Origin: JAHEJX01 sp041605955
Lineage (GTDB): Bacteria; Actinomycetota; Acidimicrobiia; Spongiisociales; UBA5794
Direction of reading: 5' to 3'
DNA: 60,507 nucleotides
NCBI GenBank assembly: GCA_041605955.1
Contig: JBFIXI010000015.1
Location: 1 to 60,507 of the forward strand
Shown: positions 44,907 to 55,300 of the stretch, one piece after another
Layout of the letters: the number at the start of each line of letters is the position of its first letter
Numbering within the stretch: the stretch's first letter is position 1
Program-made: the position numbers and the translations under genes
Notes under the pieces: model-generated
What the model was told of the DNA's origin: nothing
Database searches by the model: none
What the model saw: only the letters and a program-made list of their open reading frames with translations

Positions 44907-45815
44907 TCACCGGCCGGGGGAGAACGCCTCGAGCAGCCCGTAGTCCAGCGGCCGCAGCTCCCGGCCCGCTTCGAGGTTCGCTGCGGTGCGCGCCCGGACC
45001 CGGTCCCACCAGAAGGCGCGCACCTCGTCGGTGACGGCTGGCTGGGGGCCGACAGCCCTCCCAATGGCATGGGAACTCGCGTAGTAGAAGGCGGCGTCCG
45101 CTTCCGGTGGGCCCCATCCCGATTCCTCCCAATCGATCAGCCACGGCGGACCCTCCCTGAACCGTCGCAGGTTCCACGGCGTGAAATCACCATGGAACGG
45201 CTCCCAGTGGCTGGGAGTGCCCTCGGGCTTGGGCAGCCCTCCGAGGGCGACGGCCACGTCGCGGTGAATCTCCAGCGGAGGGCCCGTGGGCAACATGCGA
45301 TGGATCCCAGGCGGCATGGCAGATGTGAGCACGAAGGTCCAATCACCGCCGATCTCGCCGGCGGTCAACAGCCGGGGCGCCGCAAACGATCGCGGAGCGG
45401 CGCCCTCGATGGCCTCCAAAGCCAGGCGCTCCCTCGCAATGGCCTCGCCCGTTCCCTGACGCGCCTTCAGGAAACCGATGGGCCTTCCCGCCCGCATGAA
45501 CAGCATCAGCAAGCCGGGTCGTCCTCGTCTTCGTTCGTAGACGGAGTGAGCGTCGTACGGCCCGATGGCATCCTTGATCACTGCAACCAACTGCGTCCAG
45601 TCGGGCTCCGGAAGAGGCGGCTGCCACTCGAACGACTTCCCTGGGAGTGCCCGCGGCCCGGCGATCCGGACCAGCGCCGCCACGGCACGTTGGCCCCAGA
45701 TTCCCTTGGGCAAACAGGGGGCATAGGTGGCGATGCCCGCCAGCATGGCGCGGCGCGACGATGTGGGTACCTTGATGTTCTCCCATCCCGGAGGGAAGTT
45801 CTTGAACGACTTCAT
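44907..45815 (-). CDS. APH-like phosphotransferase (kinase fold)
   Basis: The 302-residue protein has the aminoglycoside-phosphotransferase/choline-kinase fold: the nucleotide lobe with RPIGFLKARQGTGEAIARERLALEAI, catalytic HGDFTPWNLR near residue 208 and LIDWEESGWGPPEADAAFY near 227. In such loci these kinases often phosphorylate a sugar or lipid, but I have no evidence for substrate. The ATG overlaps the flippase stop by one base (TGATG), so the two are cotranscribed. The ORF continues upstream, but that part lies inside the flippase gene. Confidence 0.72.
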   Translation of the reverse strand: MKSFKNFPPGWENIKVPTSSRRAMLAGIATYAPCLPKGIWGQRAVAALVRIAGPRALPGKSFEWQPPLPEPDWTQLVAVIKDAIGPYDAHSVYERRRGRPGLLMLFMRAGRPIGFLKARQGTGEAIARERLALEAIEGAAPRSFAAPRLLTAGEIGGDWTFVLTSAMPPGIHRMLPTGPPLEIHRDVAVALGGLPKPEGTPSHWEPFHGDFTPWNLRRFREGPPWLIDWEESGWGPPEADAAFYYASSHAIGRAVGPQPAVTDEVRAFWWDRVRARTAANLEAGRELRPLDYGLLEAFSPGR

Positions 45816-47146
45816 CAGCCGGCTCCACCCCCGAAGGGCCGCGCAGCCACGGCCCGCGCCCGGTAGTAGGCCTCGAGAGCCCGGTCGTAGAGGACGATCC
45901 GGCCCCCACCGAGCACGGCGAAGGCTATCGGGCGAGCGAAAGCGCCCAGATTGGTGACGGCGCCCGAGAGGGCCGCCGCCACGGTGGCGGTTGCCAGCTG
46001 CATCGAATTGGTGGCGACCTCCGCCCGCAGCAGGTCTGTCTCCCTGCCCGCCCCGATAAGCTCCATCCGGCCCGAGAAGGCTGCTCCGTTGAGGCCAGCG
46101 GCGATGATGCTCAGCACCACCAGGCCGGGAACTGTGTAAGCCTGCTCTACCAATGCGGCCAGCGGGTTGAGGAACCAGGACCACCCGGCCAACGCGCTGT
46201 AGAGGACGACGGCGATGGCAGTCAGTCGGCTAAACGTGCGGCTGATGCGCCGCGCCGCGGCGCGATCCCCGATCCCGGCTGTCTCCATCGATTTCGGCCC
46301 CAGTACAGAGCGCAGTCCGTTGGCCAGCACCAGGATCGGTTGGGCCACGGTTTTAGCGGACCCGGCCAGGGCCAGTGCCACGGCTCCGGCCAGAAGCGTG
46401 ATGATGCTCTCAACGATGAAGTTGGTGCCGGTCGACAGCAGGCTCGTCGTCACCAGCCAGCGGCCGGATGTGGCCAGGGACCGATGGGTGATGGTGTCCT
46501 GCAATCGAGCGACCGCGGCCGACTCTTCAGGAGAGAGCCGGCCGACGGCGCGGTGGCTCATGACAAGGGCCACCCCGACCGACACGAAGTTGGCCAACGC
46601 GAGCGCCCCGATGGGCAACCAGCGGGCGGGAACGTCGAAGGCCAAGAGAACGAAGAGCCCTCCGATGGCGACGGCGAACTGCACGATCGACACGGTGGCG
46701 GCCGACCAGCTCCTCCCGGCGAGGTGGAGAAGGCGGCGGGCGTAGTTCTGCATCGGAGAGAACACGGCGGCGAGGCCTGCGGTCACCAGAAACGGGACCT
46801 GTTCGCCGAAGGTGAAGCCTTTCACCAGGCCGACCGCGAGCGTTATAGCCACCAGCGCCCCGCTCAACACCGCCGTCGGCAGGCTGAGCACGATCACCCG
46901 CAGCATCAGGCCGAGCCGCGCCGCGGGCGCCAGAATCAGCGACGCCTTCTCGGCCGGGATGTACAGCAGCTGGTACGGGATGGCGGATGCCATGAAGAAC
47001 GCCGTCATGAACAGGAAGTAGATCCCGAGCACGTCGAGAGCGTTGTCCTCCCAGCGCCCGATGGCATACAGGTTGAGTGCGAACGTGGCGAGGGAGGCGA
47101 ATCCAGAATCGAGCAGCCCGGCCGACAGAGCGCGTGACAGCTTCAT
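45815..47146 (-). CDS. Polysaccharide flippase-like membrane protein (Wzx/MurJ-like)
   Basis: The 443-residue protein has about twelve predicted membrane helices and the pattern of the polysaccharide transporter families: repeated hydrophobic segments with few charged residues and a long hydrophobic C-terminus. It would carry undecaprenyl-linked repeat units across the membrane. Its stop overlaps the phosphotransferase start. There are no unambiguous signature residues, so the assignment rests on topology and the neighbours. Confidence 0.7.
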   Translation of the reverse strand: MKLSRALSAGLLDSGFASLATFALNLYAIGRWEDNALDVLGIYFLFMTAFFMASAIPYQLLYIPAEKASLILAPAARLGLMLRVIVLSLPTAVLSGALVAITLAVGLVKGFTFGEQVPFLVTAGLAAVFSPMQNYARRLLHLAGRSWSAATVSIVQFAVAIGGLFVLLAFDVPARWLPIGALALANFVSVGVALVMSHRAVGRLSPEESAAVARLQDTITHRSLATSGRWLVTTSLLSTGTNFIVESIITLLAGAVALALAGSAKTVAQPILVLANGLRSVLGPKSMETAGIGDRAAARRISRTFSRLTAIAVVLYSALAGWSWFLNPLAALVEQAYTVPGLVVLSIIAAGLNGAAFSGRMELIGAGRETDLLRAEVATNSMQLATATVAAALSGAVTNLGAFARPIAFAVLGGGRIVLYDRALEAYYRARAVAARPFGGGAG

Positions 47147-47457
47147 CGCGCAGCACCGCCGGCAGGGAGCGGAGGAGACTTCATCGCTGGCTAAAGTACC
47201 GTCGCGCCGGCCGGATGACGGCCTTTCGCCGCCTCGGGGCCGCGCCGAGCGTTCGCGCGCTCTGTGGCGAAAAGCTCAATCTCGTCGCTCGATGTGTCGT
47301 CACTGATGGAGACTCCCGGTGGACAGCCATTGCCGCCGGCCGCCCGGGTGGGGCCGGGGACGACCCAAAGCAATGGGTCGGCGCTTGGCGGATGGCAGTC
47401 AGATAGCAGTCAGATGGCATGGTTGATTGGTAAATCTATTCGGAGCGCGCAGACCCG
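47147..47457. other. Divergent intergenic region of the flippase and sulfotransferase genes
   Basis: No gene is seen. It should hold both promoters. A 10-bp direct repeat GCAGTCAGAT occurs at 47395-47404 and 47406-47415, 11 bp apart, that is about one helical turn, and lies about 45-60 bp upstream of the sulfotransferase start. A-T-rich TTGATTGGTAAATCTATTCGG follows it. Confidence 0.45.
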
Positions 47458-48375
47458 ATGTTGAAGACATTCAGGCAGAACCTGGCCGGCTTGTCGGCCA
47501 CGAAGGTTAAGCGAAAACTCAAATACCTAGCCATGCAGAGCCGGGCCAAAGTGGTGCGTCCCAACTACCGCACGCCGCTGCGCAACGTGTATCACTGCAC
47601 CGTCCACAAGAGCGGTAGCCAATGGATCCGCAATCTCATGCAGGACTACCGGGTATACAAGTACTCCGGCCTGAAGGCGCACCACTACGAATCACACCTG
47701 GCGGAGGGCATCGATGGCCGTCCGGTGACGGAACGAGTGCTTCCGGCAATCGTGCCCGAGCACACCGTCGTCTCCCCGATCTATTGCGACTTCCAGAGCT
47801 ATGAGCGGTCTCCCAAGCCGGGGGACTATCGGGGACTGTTCATCGTCCGCGATCCGCGGGATGTCGTGGTGTCGTGGTATTTCTCGGCCCGGTATTCACA
47901 TCGGCCCATGGGTCGCGTGCTCGAGACCAGGCAGGTGCTGGGCGATCTGCCCGAAGAGGATGGGCTGAAGTATGCGATCGACTGGCTGGACGACTTCGGG
48001 CTCTTCGCGGCGATTCGCTCGTGGCTAATACCCGGCGCACTCTCGGCGCGCGAGCTCATCTTGCGCTACGAGGATCTCAACGGGCCCGATGGGATGGACG
48101 AGTTCCGCCGGCTGTTTGCCCACTGCGACATTCGGCTGCCGGATGAAGTGCTGCGCGGCTTGCTGCGAGATCACAGCTTCGAGAACCTCAGCGGAGGGCG
48201 CACCAAGGGCGAGGAGAACCCACAAGATCACTTGCGCAAGGGTGTCGCCGGAGACTGGAAGAACCACTTCACGGCAGTAGTCGCCGGTCATTTCGCCGCG
48301 GTTACGGGAGATCTGATCGAGCTGGCCGGCTACGAGCCCTTCGCCGAGCATCCCGACGCCTCGGCGCGCACTTGA
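47458..48375 (+). CDS. Sulfotransferase
   Basis: The 305-residue protein has PAPS-dependent sulfotransferase motifs: the 5'-phosphosulfate loop in VHKSGSQWIRNL (near residue 50), the 3'-phosphate site IVRDPRDVVVSWY (near 135) and a C-terminal RKGVAGDWKNHF. It would transfer sulfate from PAPS to a hydroxyl. Its place in an exopolysaccharide locus suggests a sulfated sugar or lipid, but other acceptors are possible. The gene begins with ATG at 47458 after a plausible promoter region. Confidence 0.88.
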   Translation: MLKTFRQNLAGLSATKVKRKLKYLAMQSRAKVVRPNYRTPLRNVYHCTVHKSGSQWIRNLMQDYRVYKYSGLKAHHYESHLAEGIDGRPVTERVLPAIVPEHTVVSPIYCDFQSYERSPKPGDYRGLFIVRDPRDVVVSWYFSARYSHRPMGRVLETRQVLGDLPEEDGLKYAIDWLDDFGLFAAIRSWLIPGALSARELILRYEDLNGPDGMDEFRRLFAHCDIRLPDEVLRGLLRDHSFENLSGGRTKGEENPQDHLRKGVAGDWKNHFTAVVAGHFAAVTGDLIELAGYEPFAEHPDASART

Positions 48376-48699
48376 GAAAAGACGCAGCCGAATGGGAAGG
48401 GAGCGGTGGGCGGTGAATCTGCCGGGCGACACTGCACCTGCCAGCGGGCCGAGGAACGCCGTGACCCTGTGGCGGCTGGGATTAGTCACCTCGGCTGCAG
48501 CCAAATGGGCCATTGAAGCCCGTCCGGCGGACGGCATACAATCGCAGATGGCTGCCACTGCGCCGGAGGACGGTGCGCCCTCGTATTTCCGGGAACTCCT
48601 GGGACGTATGGTGGTCCAAGAGGTAGACATGGGTTGCGACGGGTCCGAACGAAGGGCCCGGCTCGTAACCGCATCCGGCCAGGCTGGGAAGGTAGGCAG
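48376..48699. other. Intergenic region without a clear gene
   Basis: An open frame at 48392-48703 encodes 103 residues but has a composition unlike its neighbours and no recognisable domain. No strong ribosome binding site is visible for it. The region most likely holds the promoter of the propeller-like gene. Confidence 0.45.
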
Positions 48700-49671
48700 A
48701 TGAAGCTGTTGGTCACGGGCGGCGAGCAACGCCGACCGCGCTCGTTACGAACGGGTTCCGCGCAGTGGTACAAGTACAAGCGGGGGCACATTCTGCTCGT
48801 CGATCCGGTCACGGAGAGCGTCCGTGTGGAGCATTCGTACGAGTCGCCTCCCGATGTGGTTGCCGACGAGGAGCCGGCGGTTCTCTTCAAGCAAGGGACG
48901 CTCTACGACGGCATGCTCTATCTCGCCACACAAACCGAGATCCTCATCTATAGCTACCCGGAGTTCGCCGTCAAGCATTACCTCACTCTGCCTCGCTTCC
49001 ACGACGTTCATCACGTGCGGCCCACCAATCGCGAGACCTTGTTGGTGGCCAACACCGGCCTGGATCAGGTGCTCGAGATCGACTACGAGGGCGGCGTGAT
49101 CCGGGAGTGGAACACCGTCGGCAAGGAGCCGTGGGGGCGGTTTGATCCGGCGATCGACTACCGCAAGGTTTCCAGCACGAAGCCCTATGAGTCACACCCC
49201 AACTACGTCTTCGAGATCGATGCCGAGGTGTGGGCAACCCGCTTCATGCAAAAGGATGCCATCTCGCTCGACCACCCCGGGCGCCGGATCGATATCGACG
49301 TAGAGCGAGTACATGATGGCGTGAGCTTTGGGGACCACATCTATTTCACCGCGGTAGACGGCCACGTAGTCATCGTCAACAGAGAGACGCTCGCAGTGGA
49401 GGAGCGCATCAACCTGGCCGCGCTCGAGGGAACGTCGAATCAGCTCGGATGGTGCCGGGGAATTCTCCCCGACGAGACCGGAGTCTGGGTCGGTTTCACC
49501 CGGCTGCGGCCGACGGCCTTTCGGGAGAACGTGGCCTGGGTCAAGGACGGTTTCCGCAAGAGCATGCCAACCCACATCGCACGTTACGACCTCGAGAAGC
49601 GCCGGCTGGTGCAGCGAATCAACCTCGAAGATCACGACTTGAACGCCGTGTTCAGTATCTTCGCGACCTAA
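48700..49671 (+). CDS. Propeller-like hypothetical protein
   Basis: The 323-residue protein has repeating strands such as GMLYLATQTEILIYSYPEF, TLLVANTGLDQVLEIDYEG and DHIYFTAVDGHVVIVNRETL, like beta-propeller proteins of the WD40/NHL-type or DUF4915-like group. There is no signal peptide. ATG at 48700, 4 nt after AAGGTAGGC, starts with a compact hydrophobic strand; the frame is open upstream. Its place between a sulfotransferase and a polymerase suggests a role in the polymer pathway, but I cannot assign it. Confidence 0.62.
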   Translation: MKLLVTGGEQRRPRSLRTGSAQWYKYKRGHILLVDPVTESVRVEHSYESPPDVVADEEPAVLFKQGTLYDGMLYLATQTEILIYSYPEFAVKHYLTLPRFHDVHHVRPTNRETLLVANTGLDQVLEIDYEGGVIREWNTVGKEPWGRFDPAIDYRKVSSTKPYESHPNYVFEIDAEVWATRFMQKDAISLDHPGRRIDIDVERVHDGVSFGDHIYFTAVDGHVVIVNRETLAVEERINLAALEGTSNQLGWCRGILPDETGVWVGFTRLRPTAFRENVAWVKDGFRKSMPTHIARYDLEKRRLVQRINLEDHDLNAVFSIFAT

Positions 49672-49715
49672 CGCAACCCACAGACAATCGAAACCAGGAA
49701 CCACAGGGGTAATCA

Positions 49716-51095
49716 ATGGTCGGCCTGATTTGGACGGCCGCGCTGTGGGTGATCGCCATCGGTATCACCCGCACGGGCAGGTGGGCGGCTCCGCTTCGCC
49801 GCTTGAGTCAAGGACTGGGCCGCGAGCATGCCGCCATCGTGCTGCTGTTGCTGGCCTTCCACTCCCGAGCGACCCGCGGCGGAGCCGAGGATTCCCTCGC
49901 CAGCCCATTCGTAGCCGAGACGATTGCCCGCGGCGCGCTGGCAATGGCCGCCATGTTGATCCTGGTGCCGCTGTTCGTGCCCAACGCTCGGCTGGCGGTC
50001 GTCGTACGACGCAGACTGTGGGGAGTCTTCGGGCTGGGGGCCTATTTCGTCGTGGCCGCCCTGTCCATGCTGTGGTCGGTGTTCTTCTTGAACACGGCCG
50101 GCAAGGTGTTGGAGATCGGTATTGCGTTCGCCATCGCCTATGTCATCGCGACCCGGCGCGACAGCGTGGAAGCGGCCAAGCGCTCGTTGATGTTCGTGCT
50201 CTACCTCGAAGGTTTCCTCATCGCAGTGGCTATCTCCGGGTTCATCCTCGTCCCCGGCGTCTTTGCCCAGACCCTGTCGCGACCCGGCTTCTTCTTCCAG
50301 GAGACGATGGTGGCCCCCTTCGGCGGACCGAACGGCTTCTCGGCCGTGGGGGCCATGTTGGCGTCCTTTGCCTTGGCCCATATCTTCACGCTGCCCCGAT
50401 CGGCCAACAAGGCGGGCTGGGTCGGGTTACTGGCGATGGGCTCCATCTCGACGGTTCTCAGCTCGGGACGCCAGGGGGTCATCATCTGGTTGGTGGTGAT
50501 CTCGCTGCTGATGTTCATGTTCCGCCGCAGTCTCTTCCTGTTCCTCATAGCTCCCGCCACGGCAATCTTCACGCTCCTCAACTGGGAGACCCTGTGGGGG
50601 ATAGTGTCTCGGGATCAGGTGAGCGGGTCGCTGGTGACTCTCACCGGGCGTACCAACCTGTGGGCGGCCGGCGTCGAGGCATGGACCAAACAGCCGCTGA
50701 CCGGCTACGGGTTCGGCGTCGGCGGTCGCTTCGTCGCGCTGCGCTCCATCGATCTCGACTTCGTCATCCATCTGCACAACGGCTTCGTCGAAGCGCTGGT
50801 CGGGGTCGGTTTGCTCGGTTTCATCCCGCTCATGTTCGTGGTGCTGCGCACGCTGAGCTGGTCCTTCCGTCACTTGAAGCGGCGAGTCGATGTGCCGTTC
50901 GCCATCCTCGTTCTGCCTCTCGTCATGCAGAACTTCGTCGGCCTCGGGTTCGGTGCCTGGTTCAACACGAACCTCATGATCTTTGCCTTGATCGTCGCCC
51001 TGGCGGACGCCATGGGCGTGCGGCCCCCCCGGCCGGCGCGCCGCCCACTGGGCACGCGGCTGGCGAGGGCGCGACGCTACTCGTCGAACGTGTAG
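49716..51095 (+). CDS. O-antigen ligase/polymerase family protein
   Basis: The 459-residue protein has about eleven membrane helices and the Wzy/WaaL signature region: LTGRTNLWAAGVEAWTKQPL and GYGFGVGG, then HLHNGFVEALVGVGLLG. Such proteins polymerise or ligate lipid-linked repeat units at the outer face of the membrane. In this locus, with a flippase and Wzz-like protein, polymerase (Wzy) is the more likely role. Its end overlaps the convergent GT4 gene by 19 bp. Confidence 0.85.
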   Translation: MVGLIWTAALWVIAIGITRTGRWAAPLRRLSQGLGREHAAIVLLLLAFHSRATRGGAEDSLASPFVAETIARGALAMAAMLILVPLFVPNARLAVVVRRRLWGVFGLGAYFVVAALSMLWSVFFLNTAGKVLEIGIAFAIAYVIATRRDSVEAAKRSLMFVLYLEGFLIAVAISGFILVPGVFAQTLSRPGFFFQETMVAPFGGPNGFSAVGAMLASFALAHIFTLPRSANKAGWVGLLAMGSISTVLSSGRQGVIIWLVVISLLMFMFRRSLFLFLIAPATAIFTLLNWETLWGIVSRDQVSGSLVTLTGRTNLWAAGVEAWTKQPLTGYGFGVGGRFVALRSIDLDFVIHLHNGFVEALVGVGLLGFIPLMFVVLRTLSWSFRHLKRRVDVPFAILVLPLVMQNFVGLGFGAWFNTNLMIFALIVALADAMGVRPPRPARRPLGTRLARARRYSSNV

Positions 51096-52231
51096 GCAGC
51101 CTCCAGGTTGCGTAGAGCCACTTCGGGCCCGTACAGCTCTTCCCAGAGCTGGCGGGCCGCTAGCCCCGCCGAGTCCACCCAGGAGTCGTGGGTGAGGCTT
51201 TGCAGCGCCCCCGTCCACTCATCGATGTTGCCCGGCGCCACCGACCAGCCCGGCCCCAGCGGATCCACGACTTCTTCGACGGCTCCATGCGCCGACCCCA
51301 TCGCCGGGAGCCCCGCGCCGAACGCCTCGATCAACGTCATCGGCATGGCCTCGTAGTACTGGGAAGGGAACAGCAGCGCCCGCGACTCGGCCATCAGGCG
51401 CTGTACCTCGGCTGGGTCGACGCGTCCCGCGAAAGTGACTCCGGGGACTCCTGCGGCCCACATCTCGTCCAGCAGCGGCCCGTCGCCGAGCGCCACCAAC
51501 TCGAGACCCGGAGGCGGCGAACGGCGCCACGCCTCGACGAGCGTGCCGACTCCCTTGCCCCGCACGATACGCCCGACCACCAGCAGGCGAGTTGAGGCGC
51601 TCGGCGGACGGGAGCGTACCCCGGGGTCCGGAACGAAGTTGGGCTTCACTCGGATACGGTCTTCAGGCACTCCGGAGGCGACCAACCTGCCTCGGGCGAA
51701 TTCCGACAGCGCCAGGTAGCGGTCCACGTTCTCTTGCCAGGCGCCGCGAGCGCGGCCGATGGAGATCGTGGCGGCGGCCATGACCGATTGGGGCCGCGAC
51801 TCCCGATAACACCCATAGAGCACGGCTCGCCACGGGCCGTGCCCAACGCAGAGCTGGCACGGCCTTCCGTCGCGCAACAAGACCCCATTGGCGCACGCCA
51901 GCCGATAGTTGTGCACTGTCATCACCAACGGGACGTCTAGCGCCCTCTTGATCGCCGGGAAGGCCGCCGGCGAGGTGGCAAACCAAGTGTTGTGGACATG
52001 GACCACATCAGGTGCCGCGGCTGCGACGGCCCGCCCCACCTCAGCCGCAACCCGCCGATTCCAGGGAGCTTTCGCCAGCGCAATGACGGCCGCGGCGCCA
52101 CCGGCCGGATTGGTGTTGCGCCACTCGATGACTTCGTGTCCGGCGCCCCGGAGGAGGGCAGCTTCCGCCGCGACGACCGAGTCCTCGCCGCCGGCTTCGC
52201 GGTAGTGGGTATGGACTTGGAAGATGCGCAA
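51077..52231 (-). CDS. Glycosyltransferase family 4
   Basis: The 384-residue protein has the GT-B fold: an N-terminal Rossmann lobe with HVHNTWF and TVHNYRLACANG, and a C-terminal lobe with LLVVGRIVRGKGVGTLVEA and the EX7E motif in YYEAMPMTLIEAFGAGLP. It likely adds a sugar to the growing repeat unit on the cytoplasmic face of the membrane. A TTG start at 52231 is used, with a weak ribosome binding site. The gene is preceded by a strong terminator after the beta-helix gene. Confidence 0.88.
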   Translation of the reverse strand: MRIFQVHTHYREAGGEDSVVAAEAALLRGAGHEVIEWRNTNPAGGAAAVIALAKAPWNRRVAAEVGRAVAAAAPDVVHVHNTWFATSPAAFPAIKRALDVPLVMTVHNYRLACANGVLLRDGRPCQLCVGHGPWRAVLYGCYRESRPQSVMAAATISIGRARGAWQENVDRYLALSEFARGRLVASGVPEDRIRVKPNFVPDPGVRSRPPSASTRLLVVGRIVRGKGVGTLVEAWRRSPPPGLELVALGDGPLLDEMWAAGVPGVTFAGRVDPAEVQRLMAESRALLFPSQYYEAMPMTLIEAFGAGLPAMGSAHGAVEEVVDPLGPGWSVAPGNIDEWTGALQSLTHDSWVDSAGLAARQLWEELYGPEVALRNLEAAYTFDE

Positions 52232-52331
52232 GCCCGGCGCCTTTCGGGGTACGAATCGGTAAGTGTAGGAGCCGGGCCGGTCAGCCCCGTCATCGCTCGG
52301 GAGGGGAACCGGGGGCTACCGAGTCAGAGGA

Positions 52332-52358
52332 AAAGGGGGCGGTATCACCGCCCCCTTT
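52332..52358 (-). terminator. Intrinsic terminator after the beta-helix gene
   Basis: AAAGGGGGCGGT and ACCGCCCCCTTT form a perfect 12-bp stem around a three-base loop. On the minus strand it ends in TTTT and lies 23 bp past the stop of the beta-helix gene. This is the clearest terminator in the window. Confidence 0.8.
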
Positions 52359-52381
52359 CCCTGCGGCTTCCTTCGGACGGG

Positions 52382-55300
52382 CTACAGGAACGTGAAGTTG
52401 CTGTTTGCACCCATTCCGGCGGCCTGCCAAGTCGCCACCGACGCCTGGCCACCAATCCAGAAGAACGGCTTGTGATAGGGATTCGCGAAATCGAACTCAT
52501 AGCTGTTGTAGTCGAACCGGTTGTTGCGTGACGTGAAGTAGCCGGTGTCGTTGACGCCACCGGTGAGCACGATGCCGACGCGGGCCAGGCCGTCGAGCTC
52601 GATCGTGTTGTCGTGCACCCAGACGTTGGTCAGCTTCATGATGTGCTCGCGTTGGTCTTGGCGCAGCACGAGACCGTCGGCGTTGTCGCGCAATGTGTTG
52701 CCGTAGATCTCTATGTCGCGCGAGTTCAGCACGATTATGCCCTGATTGCGCGAGCCGTCCCGACGGAAGCCGTTACGTTCAAACAGGTTGTTGCGAATCA
52801 CGGCACCTTGCGAGATCTCCTGGCTCAGCCCGGCGCCCTCGTTGTCGCTGACGATGTTGTCCTCCCACACCAGGTTGGTCGACTGCAGGTCGGAATGCAG
52901 CCCGTGGGTGTAGTTGTGGTGGACGTAATTGCCCTTGACGGTCACGTTGTGGGCATCGACGAGCTTGATGGCGCCCAAGCCGGGGAAGCAGTTGTAGTCG
53001 TGCAAGCAGCTGTGGGCCACCTCGTTGTTCCTGATGAGGATGTTGCGCCCGTTGCCGGCGATCCCCATGTGGCCGTTGTGATGGATGTTGTTGCCGATGA
53101 TGTCGAGGCCGTCTTCGAGCAAGATCGCGTATCCGTTGTTGTACCGGATCGTGTTGTTCTTGATGGTCCAGTTGTCCGCCGGGGACCCGATTCTCCCCAG
53201 GCGGGGGTTGATCGCGCCGTGGGGTCCCGGGTTGGCGTACTTCTCGATCACGAGGTTCTCGATATGCACGTTGTCGGCGTTGCCCCAGAAGGCATAGCGG
53301 GTGACCGAGGTCTCGACCGTCTTGCCGCTCGGGTTGTCCTTGAACCAGATTCGGTTGGCGCCGTAGTCGAAGTAGAACTCACCGGGCCCTACTTCGGCCT
53401 TGGTGTCGACCTGCTCCAGCTGAACGTTGTTGATGATCAGCTGCTCGGGATAGACGCAAGCATTGTTGCCGGCGGTGCCGCACCACCCGTATTCGGCCCC
53501 CTGCGAGACGTTGCCCGTTCCTTGGGTCTGTCCATCGGCGTACCAGAGGCCACCAGCTTGGCCGAAAGTGGTCAGCTTCTTGGCGCCCGAGAGGATCGCG
53601 CCGTTCTCGCCAACGAAGCTCATTCCGGATTTGGGCTGTATCTGCTGGAGCCGATACTTGCCCGCCTTGATGAAGAAGCTGGTGCCGGCCGGGCGGTTGG
53701 CGACGATGTTGGCGATGTTGTCCCCCGGTCGGATGATGACGTCGTATCCACCAGGATCCGCCTTGTCCTGGATGTGCACCTTGATGCGGCCGGTGTCGCG
53801 ATTGCCGGCCGTGTCTTCGATGGTGTAATTGATCGTGTCGATGGCACCTCCGGCATTGGCGCCGGCGGTGTAGTTCCACCTGGTTCCGTTCGGCGTTACC
53901 TGTCGGCCCATCGCGGACGGAGAGGCCACCCCGACCACGGAAAGGGCGTCGCCCTCGGGATCGGTGTCGTTGGCCAACAGCGCCGATCGGGTGATCACCA
54001 GAGTGGCACCTTCGTCGACGTTGAAGTTGTCGGTTTTGGCCGTGGGGGCATCGTTGGTTGGGGGCGGAGGAGGCGGCGGCGGGTTGTCATCGGTGATGTA
54101 GGTCCAGCCGTTCCCTCGGGCACTCCACAGGTTGCCCAGCTCGTCCTCCCACACGGACCATGGCACCGCTGCGGCCACCGCCCCGGCGGGGTCGCGCAAG
54201 TCGAGCTCGAAAGTCTTCGTGCCGGTCGTCGCATAGCCGTTGCGCCAGAACGCCACGTAGTGGACGTCACCGTCGAGTTGGCCCTCGGAACCGCTAGCGA
54301 ACGAGCCAATCTCCCACTTGCCGATGTTGTTACGCGGGTTGACCTTCTTGGACTTGACGCTGGTCTTGTCCACCGCCCCCCAGGAGATGTTGGACGGGTT
54401 CGCAGAAGGAGCGGCGCCGGAGCTCCAGAAGTGTCCCCGTGACTGGCCACCGGCGTCGGCGTCCAGTCGAATCCGGAACCATCTCCCTCGACCGTCGGCC
54501 AAGCCCAGGTCACCGGCGGTGACTCCGTTGAAGATCCACGAGGCGCCCCCGGAGACGTCCTTGACGAGCAGCTGGAGTAGTCCAGAAGGAGCAAACTGCA
54601 CTCGGATCTTGCTGCGGTCCTCTTGTCCGGGCCAACGGGCCGCCACGGTCTGGAAACCATCGGTGTAGTCGTCGAGAGCTACGTAGAACTGGAACTCCAT
54701 GTCGCCGCTGCCGTTCGACAGCGTTGGCGTCGTGAGGTAGGTGCCGGCGGTGCCGTTGAGGCGCATATAGCTGCCGTCAGGCGGCGGTGGTGGTGGGGGA
54801 GAGCCGCCCGTGGGCTCGTTGTATGTCCAGCCGTTGCCGCGCACCACCCAGGTGTGGCCGGTCTCCGTCCAGGTCGCTCGGTTGTTGGCAGCCTGATCCG
54901 TGGTGCGGAAGTTGAGGTTGATCGTCCTGATGCCGTCGTTGGTGGACCAGCCGTTCCGCCAGAAGCCGACATAACCGATGTCACCTTTGAAGTGCGAGTC
55001 GAGGCCCTCGGCAGTGGCCCCGACGGTCCAGCGACCGTTGACATCGCGCGGATTGACGTTCTGGTCGACTGAGAAGATCCTCTTGGCGGCGCCCCATTTC
55101 ACGGCGAGCGGGGAGGTGGTGATGGGATCGTTCGATACGTAGAACTTGGTCGTGGAACCGGCTCGGGTGGAGGCATTGAACCGGGCCCGGAACCAGTAGC
55201 CGCGGCCGTTGACGAGCTTCAAGTCGCTCGACCAGGCGCTGTAGACGTGGCCCTCGCCGGACTGGTCGCGAACCACCAGCTGGAGGTGTCCCGCCGTCGT

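Noticed and set aside
48392..48703. A 103-residue plus-strand frame between the sulfotransferase and propeller-like gene
   Set aside because: Composition is unlike its neighbours, no domain, and no strong ribosome binding site; most likely promoter DNA.
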